This document shows, piece after piece, positions 1 to 7,392 of a DNA stretch of 12,770 nt; position 1 is the first letter of the stretch, and each line of letters starts with the position of its first letter. The stretch spans positions 1-12,770 of the forward strand of contig CAZLIC010000103.1 of assembly GCA_964559535.1 (NCBI GenBank), written 5' to 3'. The notes beneath the pieces are model-generated. The model had not been told where the DNA came from. It did no database searches and saw nothing but the letters and a program-made list of their open reading frames with translations. The translations under genes and the position numbers were made by a program. This stretch comes from CAZLIC01 sp964559535 (GTDB lineage Bacteria > Pseudomonadota > Alphaproteobacteria > Rhodobacterales > Rhodobacteraceae).

Positions 1-837
1 GCGCCTGCGGGCCTGACGGTGGAGAATGCCGCCTGGGCGGTGACCGAGACGGTGGCCGAGACCATGGCCTCGGCCGCGGGGGTGCATTGCGCTGAACTGG
101 GGGCCGAGGTGACGGCGCGGACCGTCATCGCCTTCGGTGGCGCGGCGCCGCTGCATGCGGCGCGGTTTGCCGAGAAGCTGGGGATTGCGCGGTTCGTGGT
201 GCCGCCCGGCGCCGGGGTGGGGTCGGCCATCGGGTTTTTGCGGGCGCCGGTGGCGTTCGAGATCGTGCGGACGCGGCGGGTGCTGCTGCCGGATGCCGAC
301 TGGGCCGCCGTGGGGGCGATGCTGGACGAGATGGCGGCGGCGGCGCGGGCCGTGGTGGCCGAGGGTGCGGCGGGGCAGGTGCTGGCCGTCGAGCGGCTGG
401 CACAGATGCGCTATGCCGGGCAGGGGCACGAAATCAGCGTGCCGGTGGCGGAAGGTGCTGGGTTCGCGGCGCGGCTGGGCGCCGATTTCGGCGCGATGTA
501 CGAACGCCTGCACGGCAAGACCATCGCCGGGAACCCGGCCGAGGTGACCAGCTGGACCGTGCGCGTGTCGGCGCCGGTGCCACTGTCGGATCCTTTGTCT
601 GACGTGGCCGCAAGTGCCGCGGCGCCGGTTGCGAAGGCGCGCAGGGTGTGGCCGGGGGCGCCTGCGGCATGGCAGGACTGGCCGGAGCATGACCGCGCGG
701 CGCTGGTGCCGGGGATGGCGGGGCGGGGGCCTGCGATCATAGCCGAGGACGAGACGACCACCGTGGTGCCGCCCGGCTGGCGGTTCCGGGTGGGGGCGGG
801 CGGGTATCTGTGGATCGAGCGGGGGGACAGGACATGA
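1..837 (+). CDS. hyuA: Hydantoinase/oxoprolinase family protein, subunit A, C-terminal part (5' end outside window)
   Basis: This gene is open from the first base of the window and ends at TGA 835-837, giving 278 visible residues. Family members are usually near 690 residues, so the N-terminal ATPase-like half lies upstream. The piece carries the conserved block AFGGAAPLHAARFAEKLGI (about residues 42-60), typical of the C-terminal half of HyuA, and a later MRYAGQGHEI block. Family members are ATP-dependent amidohydrolases or carboxylases working with HyuB: hydantoin or 5-oxoproline ring opening, or acetone/acetophenone carboxylation. The substrate cannot be told from this fragment. It is cytoplasmic, with no signal peptide or membrane segment in the visible part. 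The stop overlaps the hyuB start in an ATGA arrangement, which implies translational coupling of the two subunits. The family call is firm; the exact reaction is open. Confidence 0.9.
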   Translation, partial: APAGLTVENAAWAVTETVAETMASAAGVHCAELGAEVTARTVIAFGGAAPLHAARFAEKLGIARFVVPPGAGVGSAIGFLRAPVAFEIVRTRRVLLPDADWAAVGAMLDEMAAAARAVVAEGAAGQVLAVERLAQMRYAGQGHEISVPVAEGAGFAARLGADFGAMYERLHGKTIAGNPAEVTSWTVRVSAPVPLSDPLSDVAASAAAPVAKARRVWPGAPAAWQDWPEHDRAALVPGMAGRGPAIIAEDETTTVVPPGWRFRVGAGGYLWIERGDRT

Positions 838-2465
838 CCGACCAGTCGGCGCGCATCGTGACGGACCTGATCTGGAACCGGTTCATCACCCTTCTGGAAA
901 ACCAGGCGCAGACGCTGATCCGCACGGCGTTTTCCACCACCACGCGGGAATCGGGCGACCTGTCGGCGGGGCTGTTCGACCGGCGCGGGCGGATGGTGGC
1001 GCAGGCCGTCACCGGCACGCCGGGGCATGTGAATTCGATGGCGCTGGCTGTGGAGCATTTTCTGGCGCGCTTCCCGCTGGATAGGCTGGCCGAAGGCGAC
1101 GTGCTGCTGTCGAACGACCCCTGGCAATGCTCGGGCCACCTGCATGACTTCACCGTGGTAACGCCGGTGTTTCACCAGGGCCGCGCGGTGGGGCTGGTGG
1201 CGAACACGGTGCATATTGTTGACATCGGCGGTCTGGGCTTTGGCCCCGACGGGCGCGAGGTGTTCGAGGAGGGCATCTGCATTCCCATCTGCAAGGCCGC
1301 CGCCCGTGGCACGGTGGACCCGTTCCTGCTGCAGATCATCCGGGCGAATGTGCGCGAACCCGAGCAGGTGGTGGGCGATCTGTACTCCTCGATGGCGGGG
1401 AACGAGGTGGCGTGCCGGGCGATTTCGGCGCTGCTGGCCGAGTTCGGGATGGCGGATTTCGAGCCGGTGGCCGATGCCATCATCGACCGCACCCGCGCCA
1501 CGGTGGAGGCGCGCATCGCGGCGCTGCCGGACGGCGTTTACACCAGCCATGTGCGGATGGACGGTTACGAATCCGAGGTGCTGCTGGCCCTGACGCTGAC
1601 GATCCGCGGCACCGACATGCTGCTGGATTTCGCCGGGTCGTCGCCTGCCAGCGGGCGGGGCATCAATGTGGTGCTGAACTACACCACGGCCTATGCGGTG
1701 TTCGGGGTGAACTGCGTGCTGAACCCCGACATTCCCTGCAACCACGGGTCGCTTGCCCCCATCCGGGTGACGGCGCCTGAGGGGTGCATCGTGAACGCGA
1801 TGCGCCCGTCGCCGGTGTCGGCGCGGCACATGATCGGGCACATGCTGCCCGATATCGTGCTGGGCGCGCTGGCGCCGGTTCTGCCGGTACCGGCAGAAGG
1901 GGCGGGGCTGATCTGGAACCCGTCGATCCGCGGGCGGCTGCAGAACGGTCGGGCTTTTGCCACGGTGACGTTCAACGCGGGCGGCATGGGGGCGCAACAT
2001 GACCGCGACGGCTGGAGTACAACGGCCTTTCCCAGCGGTGTGAAGACCATGCCGGTGGAGGCGGTGGAACAGACCGTGCCGGTGCTGATCCGGGCCAAGG
2101 AACTGGTGGCCGACACCGGCGGCGCGGGCGAATTCCGCGGCGGGCTGGGCCAGCGCATCGAGATCGAGAGCGACAGCGGCGCCCCGATCTTGCTGAACGC
2201 GATGTTCGACCGGACCACGTATCCGGCCGAGGGGCGCAACGGCGGCGGGCCGGGCGCGAAGGGGGCGGTGGCGCTGGCCTCGGGCCGGGCGTTGCGCGGC
2301 AAGGGGCTGCAGGAAATTCCGGTGGGCGACCGGCTGGTGCTGATGCTGCCGGGCGGCGGCGGCTACGGCAACCCGGCGAAGCGTGATCCGGCGCGGCTGG
2401 CCGAAGACCTGCGTGCGGGCTATGTGACGCCCGAGGGGGCGAGGCGCGACTATGGCATCGGCTGA
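834..2465 (+). CDS. hyuB: Hydantoinase B/oxoprolinase family protein
   Basis: This is a 543-residue protein, a normal length for a stand-alone HyuB subunit. The ATG at 834 is chosen because it overlaps the hyuA stop (ATGA) and follows a purine-rich GGGGGGACAGGAC. Family signatures are visible: SNDPWQCSGHLHDF near residues 93-106 (the usual NDP...GGHxxD block), a TGGAGEFRGGLG block in the C-terminal third, and PGGGGYGNP near the end. It is the partner of HyuA in a cytoplasmic ATP-dependent hydrolase or carboxylase complex. The substrate (hydantoin, 5-oxoproline, or an aromatic or aliphatic ketone) cannot be assigned from sequence alone. Its last 14 bases overlap the most upstream possible start of the antiporter subunit E gene, so the metabolic pair and the membrane trio probably share a transcript. 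Confidence 0.93.
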   Translation: MTDQSARIVTDLIWNRFITLLENQAQTLIRTAFSTTTRESGDLSAGLFDRRGRMVAQAVTGTPGHVNSMALAVEHFLARFPLDRLAEGDVLLSNDPWQCSGHLHDFTVVTPVFHQGRAVGLVANTVHIVDIGGLGFGPDGREVFEEGICIPICKAAARGTVDPFLLQIIRANVREPEQVVGDLYSSMAGNEVACRAISALLAEFGMADFEPVADAIIDRTRATVEARIAALPDGVYTSHVRMDGYESEVLLALTLTIRGTDMLLDFAGSSPASGRGINVVLNYTTAYAVFGVNCVLNPDIPCNHGSLAPIRVTAPEGCIVNAMRPSPVSARHMIGHMLPDIVLGALAPVLPVPAEGAGLIWNPSIRGRLQNGRAFATVTFNAGGMGAQHDRDGWSTTAFPSGVKTMPVEAVEQTVPVLIRAKELVADTGGAGEFRGGLGQRIEIESDSGAPILLNAMFDRTTYPAEGRNGGGPGAKGAVALASGRALRGKGLQEIPVGDRLVLMLPGGGGYGNPAKRDPARLAEDLRAGYVTPEGARRDYGIG

Positions 2466-2982
2466 GGGCACTGCAGGGCAAGGCCGGGGGCGCATGGCGC
2501 GGCTGTTGCCGCACCCGTGGCTGTCGGTGCTGCTGCTGTTGGTGTGGCTGCTGCTGGTGCGGCAGAACACGGTGGGCAACCTGGTGCTGGGGCTGGCCAT
2601 TGCCGCCGCCGTGCCGCTGCTGACGGCCCCGCTGTGGCCCGACCGGCCGCGCCTGCGCAACCCGCATGTCTTTCTGTGGTTCTTGGCCATCGTGCTGTGG
2701 GACGTCCTGCGGTCGAACTTTGCGGTGGCGCGGGTGATCCTGTTCATGCCGGCAAATCGCATCCAGACGCGGTGGATCACGGTGCCGCTGGACATCCGCA
2801 GCCCGGAAGGCATCGCGCTTCTGGCGGGCACCATCACCATGACGCCCGGCACGCTGACGGCCGACATCTCGGCCTGCGGGCGGGCGCTCTTGATCCATTG
2901 CCTGCACGCCCCCGACCCGGCGGCGGTGGTGGCCGAGATCAAGACCCGCTACGAGGCGCGGCTGATGCGGGTGTTCGGATGA
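2452..2982 (+). CDS. mnhE: Na+(K+)/H+ antiporter subunit E (MnhE/MrpE/PhaE)
   Basis: This is a small membrane protein of 176 residues if it starts at ATG 2452, or 162 if it starts at ATG 2494. The first start overlaps hyuB by 14 bases and has GAGGGGGCGAGG upstream. The second follows GGCCGGGGGCGC and gives the more usual length and a cleaner N-terminus (MARLLPHPWLSVLLLL). Hydrophobic segments follow at about residues 22-36, 42-60 and 73-85 (long-form numbering). The conserved subunit E feature ITMTPGTLTADIS sits near residues 126-138. Subunit E is an accessory membrane subunit of the multisubunit Mrp cation/proton antiporter, used for pH and Na+ or K+ homeostasis. It is followed by F and G with tight spacing, but A-D are absent here, so it must work with subunits encoded elsewhere or in a different assembly. 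Confidence 0.9.
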   Translation: MASAEGTAGQGRGRMARLLPHPWLSVLLLLVWLLLVRQNTVGNLVLGLAIAAAVPLLTAPLWPDRPRLRNPHVFLWFLAIVLWDVLRSNFAVARVILFMPANRIQTRWITVPLDIRSPEGIALLAGTITMTPGTLTADISACGRALLIHCLHAPDPAAVVAEIKTRYEARLMRVFG

Positions 2983-3257
2983 GCCCGGTTGTGGCCCATG
3001 CCCTGACCTTTGCCACCCTGTGCTTCACGCTGGGGCTGGTGATGAACCTGTGGCGGCTGATGCGCGGGCCGGGTCTGGTGGACCGGCTGCTGGCGCTGGA
3101 CACCATGGTGGTGAACATGATCGCGCTGATTTTGCTGGGCGGGCTGGCCTCTGGCTCGTCGGTGAATTTCGAGGCGGCGCTGCTGTTCGCGTTGACGGGC
3201 TTCGTGTCGACCGTGGCGCTGTCGCGTTTTGTGCTGCGCGGGAACATCATCGAATAG
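2979..3257 (+). CDS. mnhF: Na+(K+)/H+ antiporter subunit F (MnhF/MrpF/PhaF)
   Basis: This is a 92-residue, three-helix membrane protein of the normal subunit F size. ATG 2979 overlaps the mnhE stop as ATGA, which fixes the start and suggests coupled translation. The family-typical loop MRGPGLVDRLLALDTM (about residues 28-43) lies between the first and second hydrophobic segments. The second helix covers about residues 44-56 and the third about residues 65-85. Subunit F is an accessory subunit of the Mrp antiporter in the inner membrane. The order E-F-G matches the canonical end of mrp/pha operons, which supports the assignment of these short proteins. Confidence 0.9.
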   Translation: MSPVVAHALTFATLCFTLGLVMNLWRLMRGPGLVDRLLALDTMVVNMIALILLGGLASGSSVNFEAALLFALTGFVSTVALSRFVLRGNIIE

Positions 3258-3268
3258 CGGGGCCGTGG

Positions 3269-3628
3269 ATGGACTGGCTGGTGGCGGGGCTTCTGGTGCT
3301 GGGGGGCGGGTTCGGGCTGGTGGGCAGCTTTGGCCTGCTGCGGCTGGCGCAGCCGATGCAGCGGCTGCATGCGCCCACCAAGGCCGCCACCCTGGGCCTT
3401 GCGGCGGTTCTGGCGGCCACGGCGCTGTGGCTGTGGTCGGAAAAGGGGCAGGTGACCGGGCAGGAGGTGCTGGTGATCCTGCTGATCTTCGTCACCGCGC
3501 CGCTGTCGGCGTTCTTTCTGGCGAAACTGCACATCGCGCGCGATCCCGCCCGCAGCGACCTGCCTGCCACCGGTACCGGGGCCGACTGGGCCACGCTTGC
3601 GCCCGACCGGACAGACGGTGGCACCTGA
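3269..3628 (+). CDS. mnhG: Na+(K+)/H+ antiporter subunit G (MnhG/MrpG/PhaG)
   Basis: This is a 119-residue membrane protein. It starts at ATG 3269, 11 bases after the mnhF stop, with the purine-rich AGCGGGGCCGTGG just upstream. The diagnostic subunit G motif QRLHAPTKAATLG is visible at about residues 30-42. Three hydrophobic helices are evident: about residues 4-22, 40-55 and 65-82. The C-terminal tail from about residue 90 is polar, probably cytoplasmic, and typical of the family's variable end. It ends the plus-strand cluster, and the next gene (glutathione S-transferase-like) is convergent with only 28 bases between the stops. No clear intrinsic terminator is visible in that gap. Confidence 0.91.
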   Translation: MDWLVAGLLVLGGGFGLVGSFGLLRLAQPMQRLHAPTKAATLGLAAVLAATALWLWSEKGQVTGQEVLVILLIFVTAPLSAFFLAKLHIARDPARSDLPATGTGADWATLAPDRTDGGT

Positions 3629-3656
3629 GCCCCGCCATCGGGCCGACGGCTGGAAT

Positions 3657-4265
3657 TCAGCCTGCGGGGGTTGTGGCACGCAGGCTTTCGCGCGCCGCCA
3701 CGGTTTCGAACCACGCCGCCAGTCCCGGCCGCCCGGCCCGCCAGTCGCGCGTGCCGTGGCGCAGGTCCAGATAGCCCAGCGCACAGGCCAGCGCGGCCTG
3801 CCCCATGTCGAACCCGCCTGCCAGATGCGCGGCCCAGGGGCCTTCGGCCGCATCCAGCGCGCGGGCGATCTTGGCCCACTGCCCTTCGACCCAGTCGGGC
3901 AACTGCGCCGCTGCGGGGCGCACGAAGGTTTCATAGCGCATCTGCAGCGCCGCCTCGGAGACACCGTCGGCCATGGCCTCGACCGTCAGCGTGTCCCACA
4001 GCCGTGGGGGCGCGGGGTACAGGCCCGCGCCAAAGCGGTCGTCCAGATAGCGGCAGATCACCCGGCTGTCGAAGACCGGCGGGCCGTCGGGGCGTTCCAG
4101 CACGGGAATCTTGCCCAGTGGGTTCTGCTCTACCGGCATCGACCCCGGCGCCAGCGGAGTTCCGGCCGCCGCCACAAGCTCGACCTCGCCTGCCCGACCG
4201 CATTCGTGCAGCAGCACCATCACCTTGCGGGCAAAGGGCGAGGCGGGGGAGTGATACAGTCGCAT
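3657..4265 (-). CDS. Glutathione S-transferase family protein
   Basis: This is a 202-residue two-domain GST-like cytosolic protein. The N-terminal thioredoxin-fold half begins MRLYHSPASPFARKVMVLLHE, with the SPxSPFxRKV pattern that carries the catalytic or glutathione-activating Ser near residues 6-9. The cis-proline region NPLGKIPVLE (about residues 48-57) and the glutathione-binding FDSRVICRYLDDRFG (about residues 65-79) follow. The remainder fits the all-helical C-terminal domain. The start at 4263-4265 is supported by GAGGAG six bases upstream. It probably conjugates glutathione to electrophiles or acts as a thiol-disulfide enzyme; the substrate is unknown. It lies 30 bases downstream of the PaiB-like gene on the same strand, so the two may be co-transcribed as a small stress or detoxification unit. 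Confidence 0.93.
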   Translation of the reverse strand: MRLYHSPASPFARKVMVLLHECGRAGEVELVAAAGTPLAPGSMPVEQNPLGKIPVLERPDGPPVFDSRVICRYLDDRFGAGLYPAPPRLWDTLTVEAMADGVSEAALQMRYETFVRPAAAQLPDWVEGQWAKIARALDAAEGPWAAHLAGGFDMGQAALACALGYLDLRHGTRDWRAGRPGLAAWFETVAARESLRATTPAG

Positions 4266-4295
4266 GGTGGGCTCCTCTGGTTTTTGGGAGGCAGG

Positions 4296-4925
4296 CTAGG
4301 GGGTGCCGCCTTCGGGCGCAACGCCCCGCATCAGTGCCGCAATCGCCTGAGGCCCGGCATCGGGCCGCGCCGCCAGCCCTGCCGCGGCCCCTTCCCGCGC
4401 CGCCGCGTCCTTGTTCTGGTTCAGCTTCACCGTGCTGTCCACCGCCGCCACCTGCAACCGGAAGGGCCTTATGCCACGCATCATCCGCTCCATCACGCCG
4501 TCGCTCATCTTGTCGGCCACCCAGGGTGTCTTGGGCGCAAGGTGGGCTTCGAAATGCGCGGTCACGCGGTCAAGGTGCGGGCGCAGGGCTTCGTCGGGCA
4601 GGGGGTGCAGGGTGCCGCGCAGGTGCACGGCCACGTAGTTCCAGGTCGGCACCTGATCGGGTACGCCATACCAGTCGGGCGAGACATAGGCATCGGGGCC
4701 TGACACCACCAGGACCGCAGGCAGGGGCAGTGCGGCGCGGGCAATGGCGTTGGACCGGGCCAGGTGCAGTGTGACCTCGGCGCCGTCCGGGCTGATCTCG
4801 AAGGGGATGTGCGCGGCCAGCGGCCCGGTCTCACCGTTCACTGCCAGCACGCCGAAGCCGCGTTCGCGGGCGATGCGCAGGGCATCGGTGGCAGGTGTCT
4901 GGCGGAACGCGGGGTTGGAGTGCAT
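4296..4925 (-). CDS. FMN-binding negative transcriptional regulator, PaiB family
   Basis: This is a 209-residue protein of the FMN_bind_2/PaiB family. ATG at 4923-4925 is chosen because GGAGG lies 5-6 bases upstream; the open frame continues much further but with no family similarity. Visible family features are AHIPFEIS (about residues 38-45), HLARSN (about 54-59), AYVSPDWYG (about 78-86) and the strongly conserved VPTWNYVAVHLRG (about 90-102), which forms the split-barrel FMN site. Bacillus PaiB is linked to repression of sporulation and protease genes, but the alphaproteobacterial role is not established and it may be a flavin-binding enzyme. It is divergent from the peroxidase-related gene across only 51 bases, so the two promoters must lie close together or overlap. 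Confidence 0.9.
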   Translation of the reverse strand: MHSNPAFRQTPATDALRIARERGFGVLAVNGETGPLAAHIPFEISPDGAEVTLHLARSNAIARAALPLPAVLVVSGPDAYVSPDWYGVPDQVPTWNYVAVHLRGTLHPLPDEALRPHLDRVTAHFEAHLAPKTPWVADKMSDGVMERMMRGIRPFRLQVAAVDSTVKLNQNKDAAAREGAAAGLAARPDAGPQAIAALMRGVAPEGGTP

Positions 4926-4976
4926 GCTGTCCTCCGGGCTTTGCGCCCATCCTGCCGCGCGCCGAAAGGAAAGGCC

Positions 4977-5537
4977 ATGCACCCCACATCCCTGAACCTG
5001 CCCGACGGCCAGCCCTGGGACGAGGCCACTGCCGCCTACTTCGCCAAGTGCACCGAGAAGCTGGGGCTGATCCCGAACGTTCTGTTGGCCTATGCCTTCG
5101 ATCCGGCGAAACTCGCGGCCTTCCGCGAGTTCTACAACGACCTGATGCTGGCGCCATCGGGCCTGACCAAGGCGGAACGCGAGATGATCGCGGTGGCCGT
5201 GTCGGCGCTGAACCGCTGCCATTACTGCCTGACGGCCCACGGCGCGGCGCTGCGCCAGTACACCGGCGACCCGGCGCTGGCGGAAACCATTGCCCAGAAC
5301 TGGCGCGCCGCTGGCCTGCCGCCCCGTCACATAGCGATGCTGGCCTTTGCCGAGAGGGTGACGACCGACAGCCACCGCATGGCCGAACCTGACCGGCAGG
5401 CGCTGCGCGACGTGGGCTTTACCGACCGTGACATCTGGGACGTCGCGGCGGTGGCGGCCTTCTTCAACATGTCGAACCGCATGGCCTCGGCCACCGGAAT
5501 GGTGCCGAACGCGGAGTACCACGGTCAGGCGAGATAG
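4977..5537 (+). CDS. Peroxidase-related protein, carboxymuconolactone decarboxylase/AhpD fold
   Basis: This is a 186-residue protein of the uncharacterised peroxidase-related group within the CMD/AhpD superfamily. The redox motif CHYCLTAHG is at residues 81-89, with C81 and C84 forming the CxxC pair and H88 the proton-relay His. Acidic residues at 67-69 (KAEREM) precede it as in AhpD. The fold is all alpha-helical and there is no signal peptide. The start at ATG 4977 is supported by AAGGAAAG close upstream. AhpD-like proteins reduce hydroperoxides using a CxxC disulfide; the physiological substrate here is unknown. It diverges from a PaiB-like flavoprotein and lies near a GST-like gene, which suggests but does not prove a shared oxidative-stress or xenobiotic role. 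Confidence 0.9.
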   Translation: MHPTSLNLPDGQPWDEATAAYFAKCTEKLGLIPNVLLAYAFDPAKLAAFREFYNDLMLAPSGLTKAEREMIAVAVSALNRCHYCLTAHGAALRQYTGDPALAETIAQNWRAAGLPPRHIAMLAFAERVTTDSHRMAEPDRQALRDVGFTDRDIWDVAAVAAFFNMSNRMASATGMVPNAEYHGQAR

Positions 5538-5577
5538 GCCGCACCGCCCCCTGCGCCCGGGGTGTCGAGGCGCCTGG

Positions 5578-5639
5578 GTAGGGTGGGCAATCTGCCCACC
5601 ACCGGCCGGGGGTGGGGGTGGGCAGATTGCCCACCCTAC
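5578..5639. repeat. Nested inverted repeat (two hairpins within a larger palindrome) between convergent genes
   Basis: Two perfect 23-base arms, 5578-5600 and 5617-5639, are reverse complements separated by a 16-base GC-rich spacer. Each arm also folds on itself: GGTGGGCA-ATC-TGCCCACC on the left (5582-5600) and GGTGGGCA-GAT-TGCCCACC on the right (5617-5635). The unit therefore can form either two small hairpins or one long one. It sits between the convergent peroxidase-related gene and radC, and its right edge contains the radC stop codon (5636-5638). It may act as a bidirectional terminator, although no T-tract follows. Its nested form resembles dispersed REP/BIME-type palindromes. Confidence 0.9.
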
Positions 5640-6403
5640 AGGTAGCCGCCGCTGCGGAAACTGAGTTCCCTCTCTTTTCCGATGATCAGGTGGTCGTGCA
5701 GCGTCAGGCCCAGCACGGCGGCGGCGTCCTGGATCTGGCGGGTCATCGAGATGTCGGCCTGGCTGGGCGTGGGGTCGCCCGAGGGGTGGTTGTGCACGAG
5801 GATCAGGGCGCTGGCGTTCAGTTCCAGCGCGCGCTTCACCACCTCGCGCGGGTAGACGGGCACATGATCGACCGTGCCACGCGCCTGCTCCTCATCGGCG
5901 ATCAGCACGTTCTTGCGATCCAGGTACAGCACACGGAACGTCTCGGTCTCGCGGTGGGCCATGGCGGTGTGGCAGTAGTCCAAGAGCGCGTCCCATGACG
6001 AGAGCACGGGGCGCTGCATCACCCGGGCGCGCATCATCCGCTGCGCCACGGCCTCCATGATCTTCAGGTCTTGCGCAACCGCTTCGCCTACCCCCTTGAC
6101 GGCCAGAAGGCGCGGCAGGGGGGCGGTGACGACGCGGTTCAGATCACCGAAGGTTTCCAGCAGCAGGCGCGCCAGCGGCTTGACGTCCTGCCGGGGGATG
6201 GACCGGAACAGCAGAAGTTCCAGCAGTTCGTAGTCGGGCATCGCCGCAGCACCGCCTTCCGAGAAGCGCGCGCGCAGGCGGGCGCGGTGGTCGGCAATGT
6301 AGGAGGGCAGGCGTTCCGGCAGGGGGTTGGGTTCAACCGCCTCATCCGTGGCGGGCACGAAGAGGGGCAGGGACGATTCGTGCAGGGCATGGCGGTGTGA
6401 CAT
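5636..6403 (-). CDS. radC: RadC family protein (JAMM/MPN+ metallopeptidase-like)
   Basis: This is a 255-residue protein, a full length for RadC. The N-terminal part has a helix-hairpin-helix-like block LAVKGVGEAVAQDLK (about residues 100-114). The C-terminal JAMM domain shows HNHPSGDPTPSQAD at residues 204-217, with metal ligands H204, H206 and D217 and an upstream acidic pair in RETETF (about 151-156). The stretch LDRKNVLIADE is also typical. Despite its name, a DNA-repair role for RadC is not established; it is widely carried and its activity is uncertain. The start is the ATG read from 6403, and upstream spacing to the amidohydrolase gene is 72 bases on the same strand. Its stop codon lies in a nested palindromic repeat. 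Confidence 0.95.
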   Translation of the reverse strand: MSHRHALHESSLPLFVPATDEAVEPNPLPERLPSYIADHRARLRARFSEGGAAAMPDYELLELLLFRSIPRQDVKPLARLLLETFGDLNRVVTAPLPRLLAVKGVGEAVAQDLKIMEAVAQRMMRARVMQRPVLSSWDALLDYCHTAMAHRETETFRVLYLDRKNVLIADEEQARGTVDHVPVYPREVVKRALELNASALILVHNHPSGDPTPSQADISMTRQIQDAAAVLGLTLHDHLIIGKERELSFRSGGYL

Positions 6404-6475
6404 GCGCCGCAGTCTGGCCGCGGCTCGGTTACCGCGTGGTTAATGGAATGCCGCGAATTGTGCCGGGCCGCGGGG

Positions 6476-7354
6476 TCATTCGGCGGCCAGCGGCAGGCGG
6501 CGGCGGGCGGTGCCGGTGATTTCGGCCATCACCTGGCCGATCAGGTCGCGGAAGGCGGCAAAGTCGGGGCGGCGCTCGACACGGGCTTCGTCCATGTACA
6601 GGGCACGGTCGATTTCCACCTGCACCACATGGACGTTCCGCGAAGGGCGGCCATAGGCCTGGGCGATGTAGGCGCCGGCGAAGGGGGCGTTGCGGGCCAC
6701 ACGCAGGCCCGCGCCTTCGAAGGCGGCTTCGATTCGGTCCACCACCTCGCGCCCGGCGGCGGCACCGAAACGGTCGCCCAGCACGACCTCGGGGCGCGGC
6801 TGGCCGGGGCGGGCGTGCGCCTCGATGGCCTCGTGCGGCATGGAATGGCCGTCAATCAGCACGGCCCGGCCGAATCGCGCGGTGGCGTCGTCCAACAGGC
6901 CGCGCAGCGCGTTGTGATAGGGATGCCAGGCCTGTGCCAGCCGCGCGTCGGCCTCGGCCCGGGTGATGCGCCCGGAATAGATGGCGCGGCCGTTGGCCAC
7001 CACGCGGGGAATCACCCCGAGCCCCGAGGAGATGCGGGGATTGTGCGGTGCGCGCGGCAGGCCTTCGATCAGTGCCGGGTCAAGCTCGTCGCAGGCACGG
7101 TTCAGGTCGATGAAGGCGCGCGGCACGCGGGCGGCGATCAGCGGCGCGCCGCAGGCCGGGGCATCGGCGAAAAGCTCATCCACGAAGGCGTCTTCCGACG
7201 ATCGGATGGCCAGTGCATCAAGCTGGCTTTCGGCCAGAAAGCGCGCCGGATAGTCGCGCCCCGAATGCGGCGAAGAAAACACGAACGGCGCCCGCAGCAC
7301 CGCCGGGCGGTGCAGCAGGAAGGGGGGGCGGGGCGGGCGTGGATCGGTCATCAT
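6476..7354 (-). CDS. N-formylglutamate amidohydrolase family protein
   Basis: This is a 292-residue cytosolic hydrolase. Family landmarks are FSSPHSGRDYP (about residues 26-36), SEDAFVDELF (53-62), RVPRAFIDLNR (76-86), LIDGHSMP (166-173) and VQVEIDRALYMDE (244-256). These supply the His, Glu and Asp metal ligands expected in this zinc-type fold. The reaction known for the family is N-formyl-L-glutamate to glutamate and formate, the last step of one histidine-degradation route. No hut genes are nearby, so another N-formyl or N-acyl amino acid substrate is possible. There are two adjacent ATG codons (7354 and 7351). No Shine-Dalgarno sequence is visible, and a TATATC box lies only a few bases upstream, so a leaderless message is possible. 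Confidence 0.92.
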   Translation of the reverse strand: MMTDPRPPRPPFLLHRPAVLRAPFVFSSPHSGRDYPARFLAESQLDALAIRSSEDAFVDELFADAPACGAPLIAARVPRAFIDLNRACDELDPALIEGLPRAPHNPRISSGLGVIPRVVANGRAIYSGRITRAEADARLAQAWHPYHNALRGLLDDATARFGRAVLIDGHSMPHEAIEAHARPGQPRPEVVLGDRFGAAAGREVVDRIEAAFEGAGLRVARNAPFAGAYIAQAYGRPSRNVHVVQVEIDRALYMDEARVERRPDFAAFRDLIGQVMAEITGTARRRLPLAAE

Positions 7355-7358
7355 GACA

Positions 7359-7386
7359 GATATAGACGGGTTTTGCAGAAAGCCAA
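7359..7386 (-). promoter_or_regulatory. Candidate sigma-70 promoter for the N-formylglutamate amidohydrolase gene
   Basis: On the minus strand, TTGGCT (7386-7381) is separated by 16 bases from TATATC (7364-7359). The -10 box ends about four bases before the first ATG, so transcription would begin at or inside the start codon. This fits the missing ribosome binding site, but both boxes match consensus at only four of six positions. Confidence 0.4.
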
Positions 7387-7392
7387 AACCCC

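Noticed and set aside
411..2942. Very long minus-strand open frame (over 800 codons) opposite hyuA, hyuB and mnhE
   Set aside because: Its translation is Arg/His/Pro/Gln-rich low-complexity sequence with no recognisable domain. It lies antisense to three genes with clear family motifs and is a GC-rich third-position artefact.
2517..2978. Upstream extension of the mnhF frame
   Set aside because: It overlaps mnhE entirely with low-complexity Ala/Gly/His sequence, and the ATGA overlap at 2979 gives the standard subunit F start.
4926..5522. Upstream extension of the PaiB-like frame to about 408 codons
   Set aside because: The extension is antisense to the peroxidase-related gene, lacks family similarity, and the GGAGG before 4925 fixes the shorter start.
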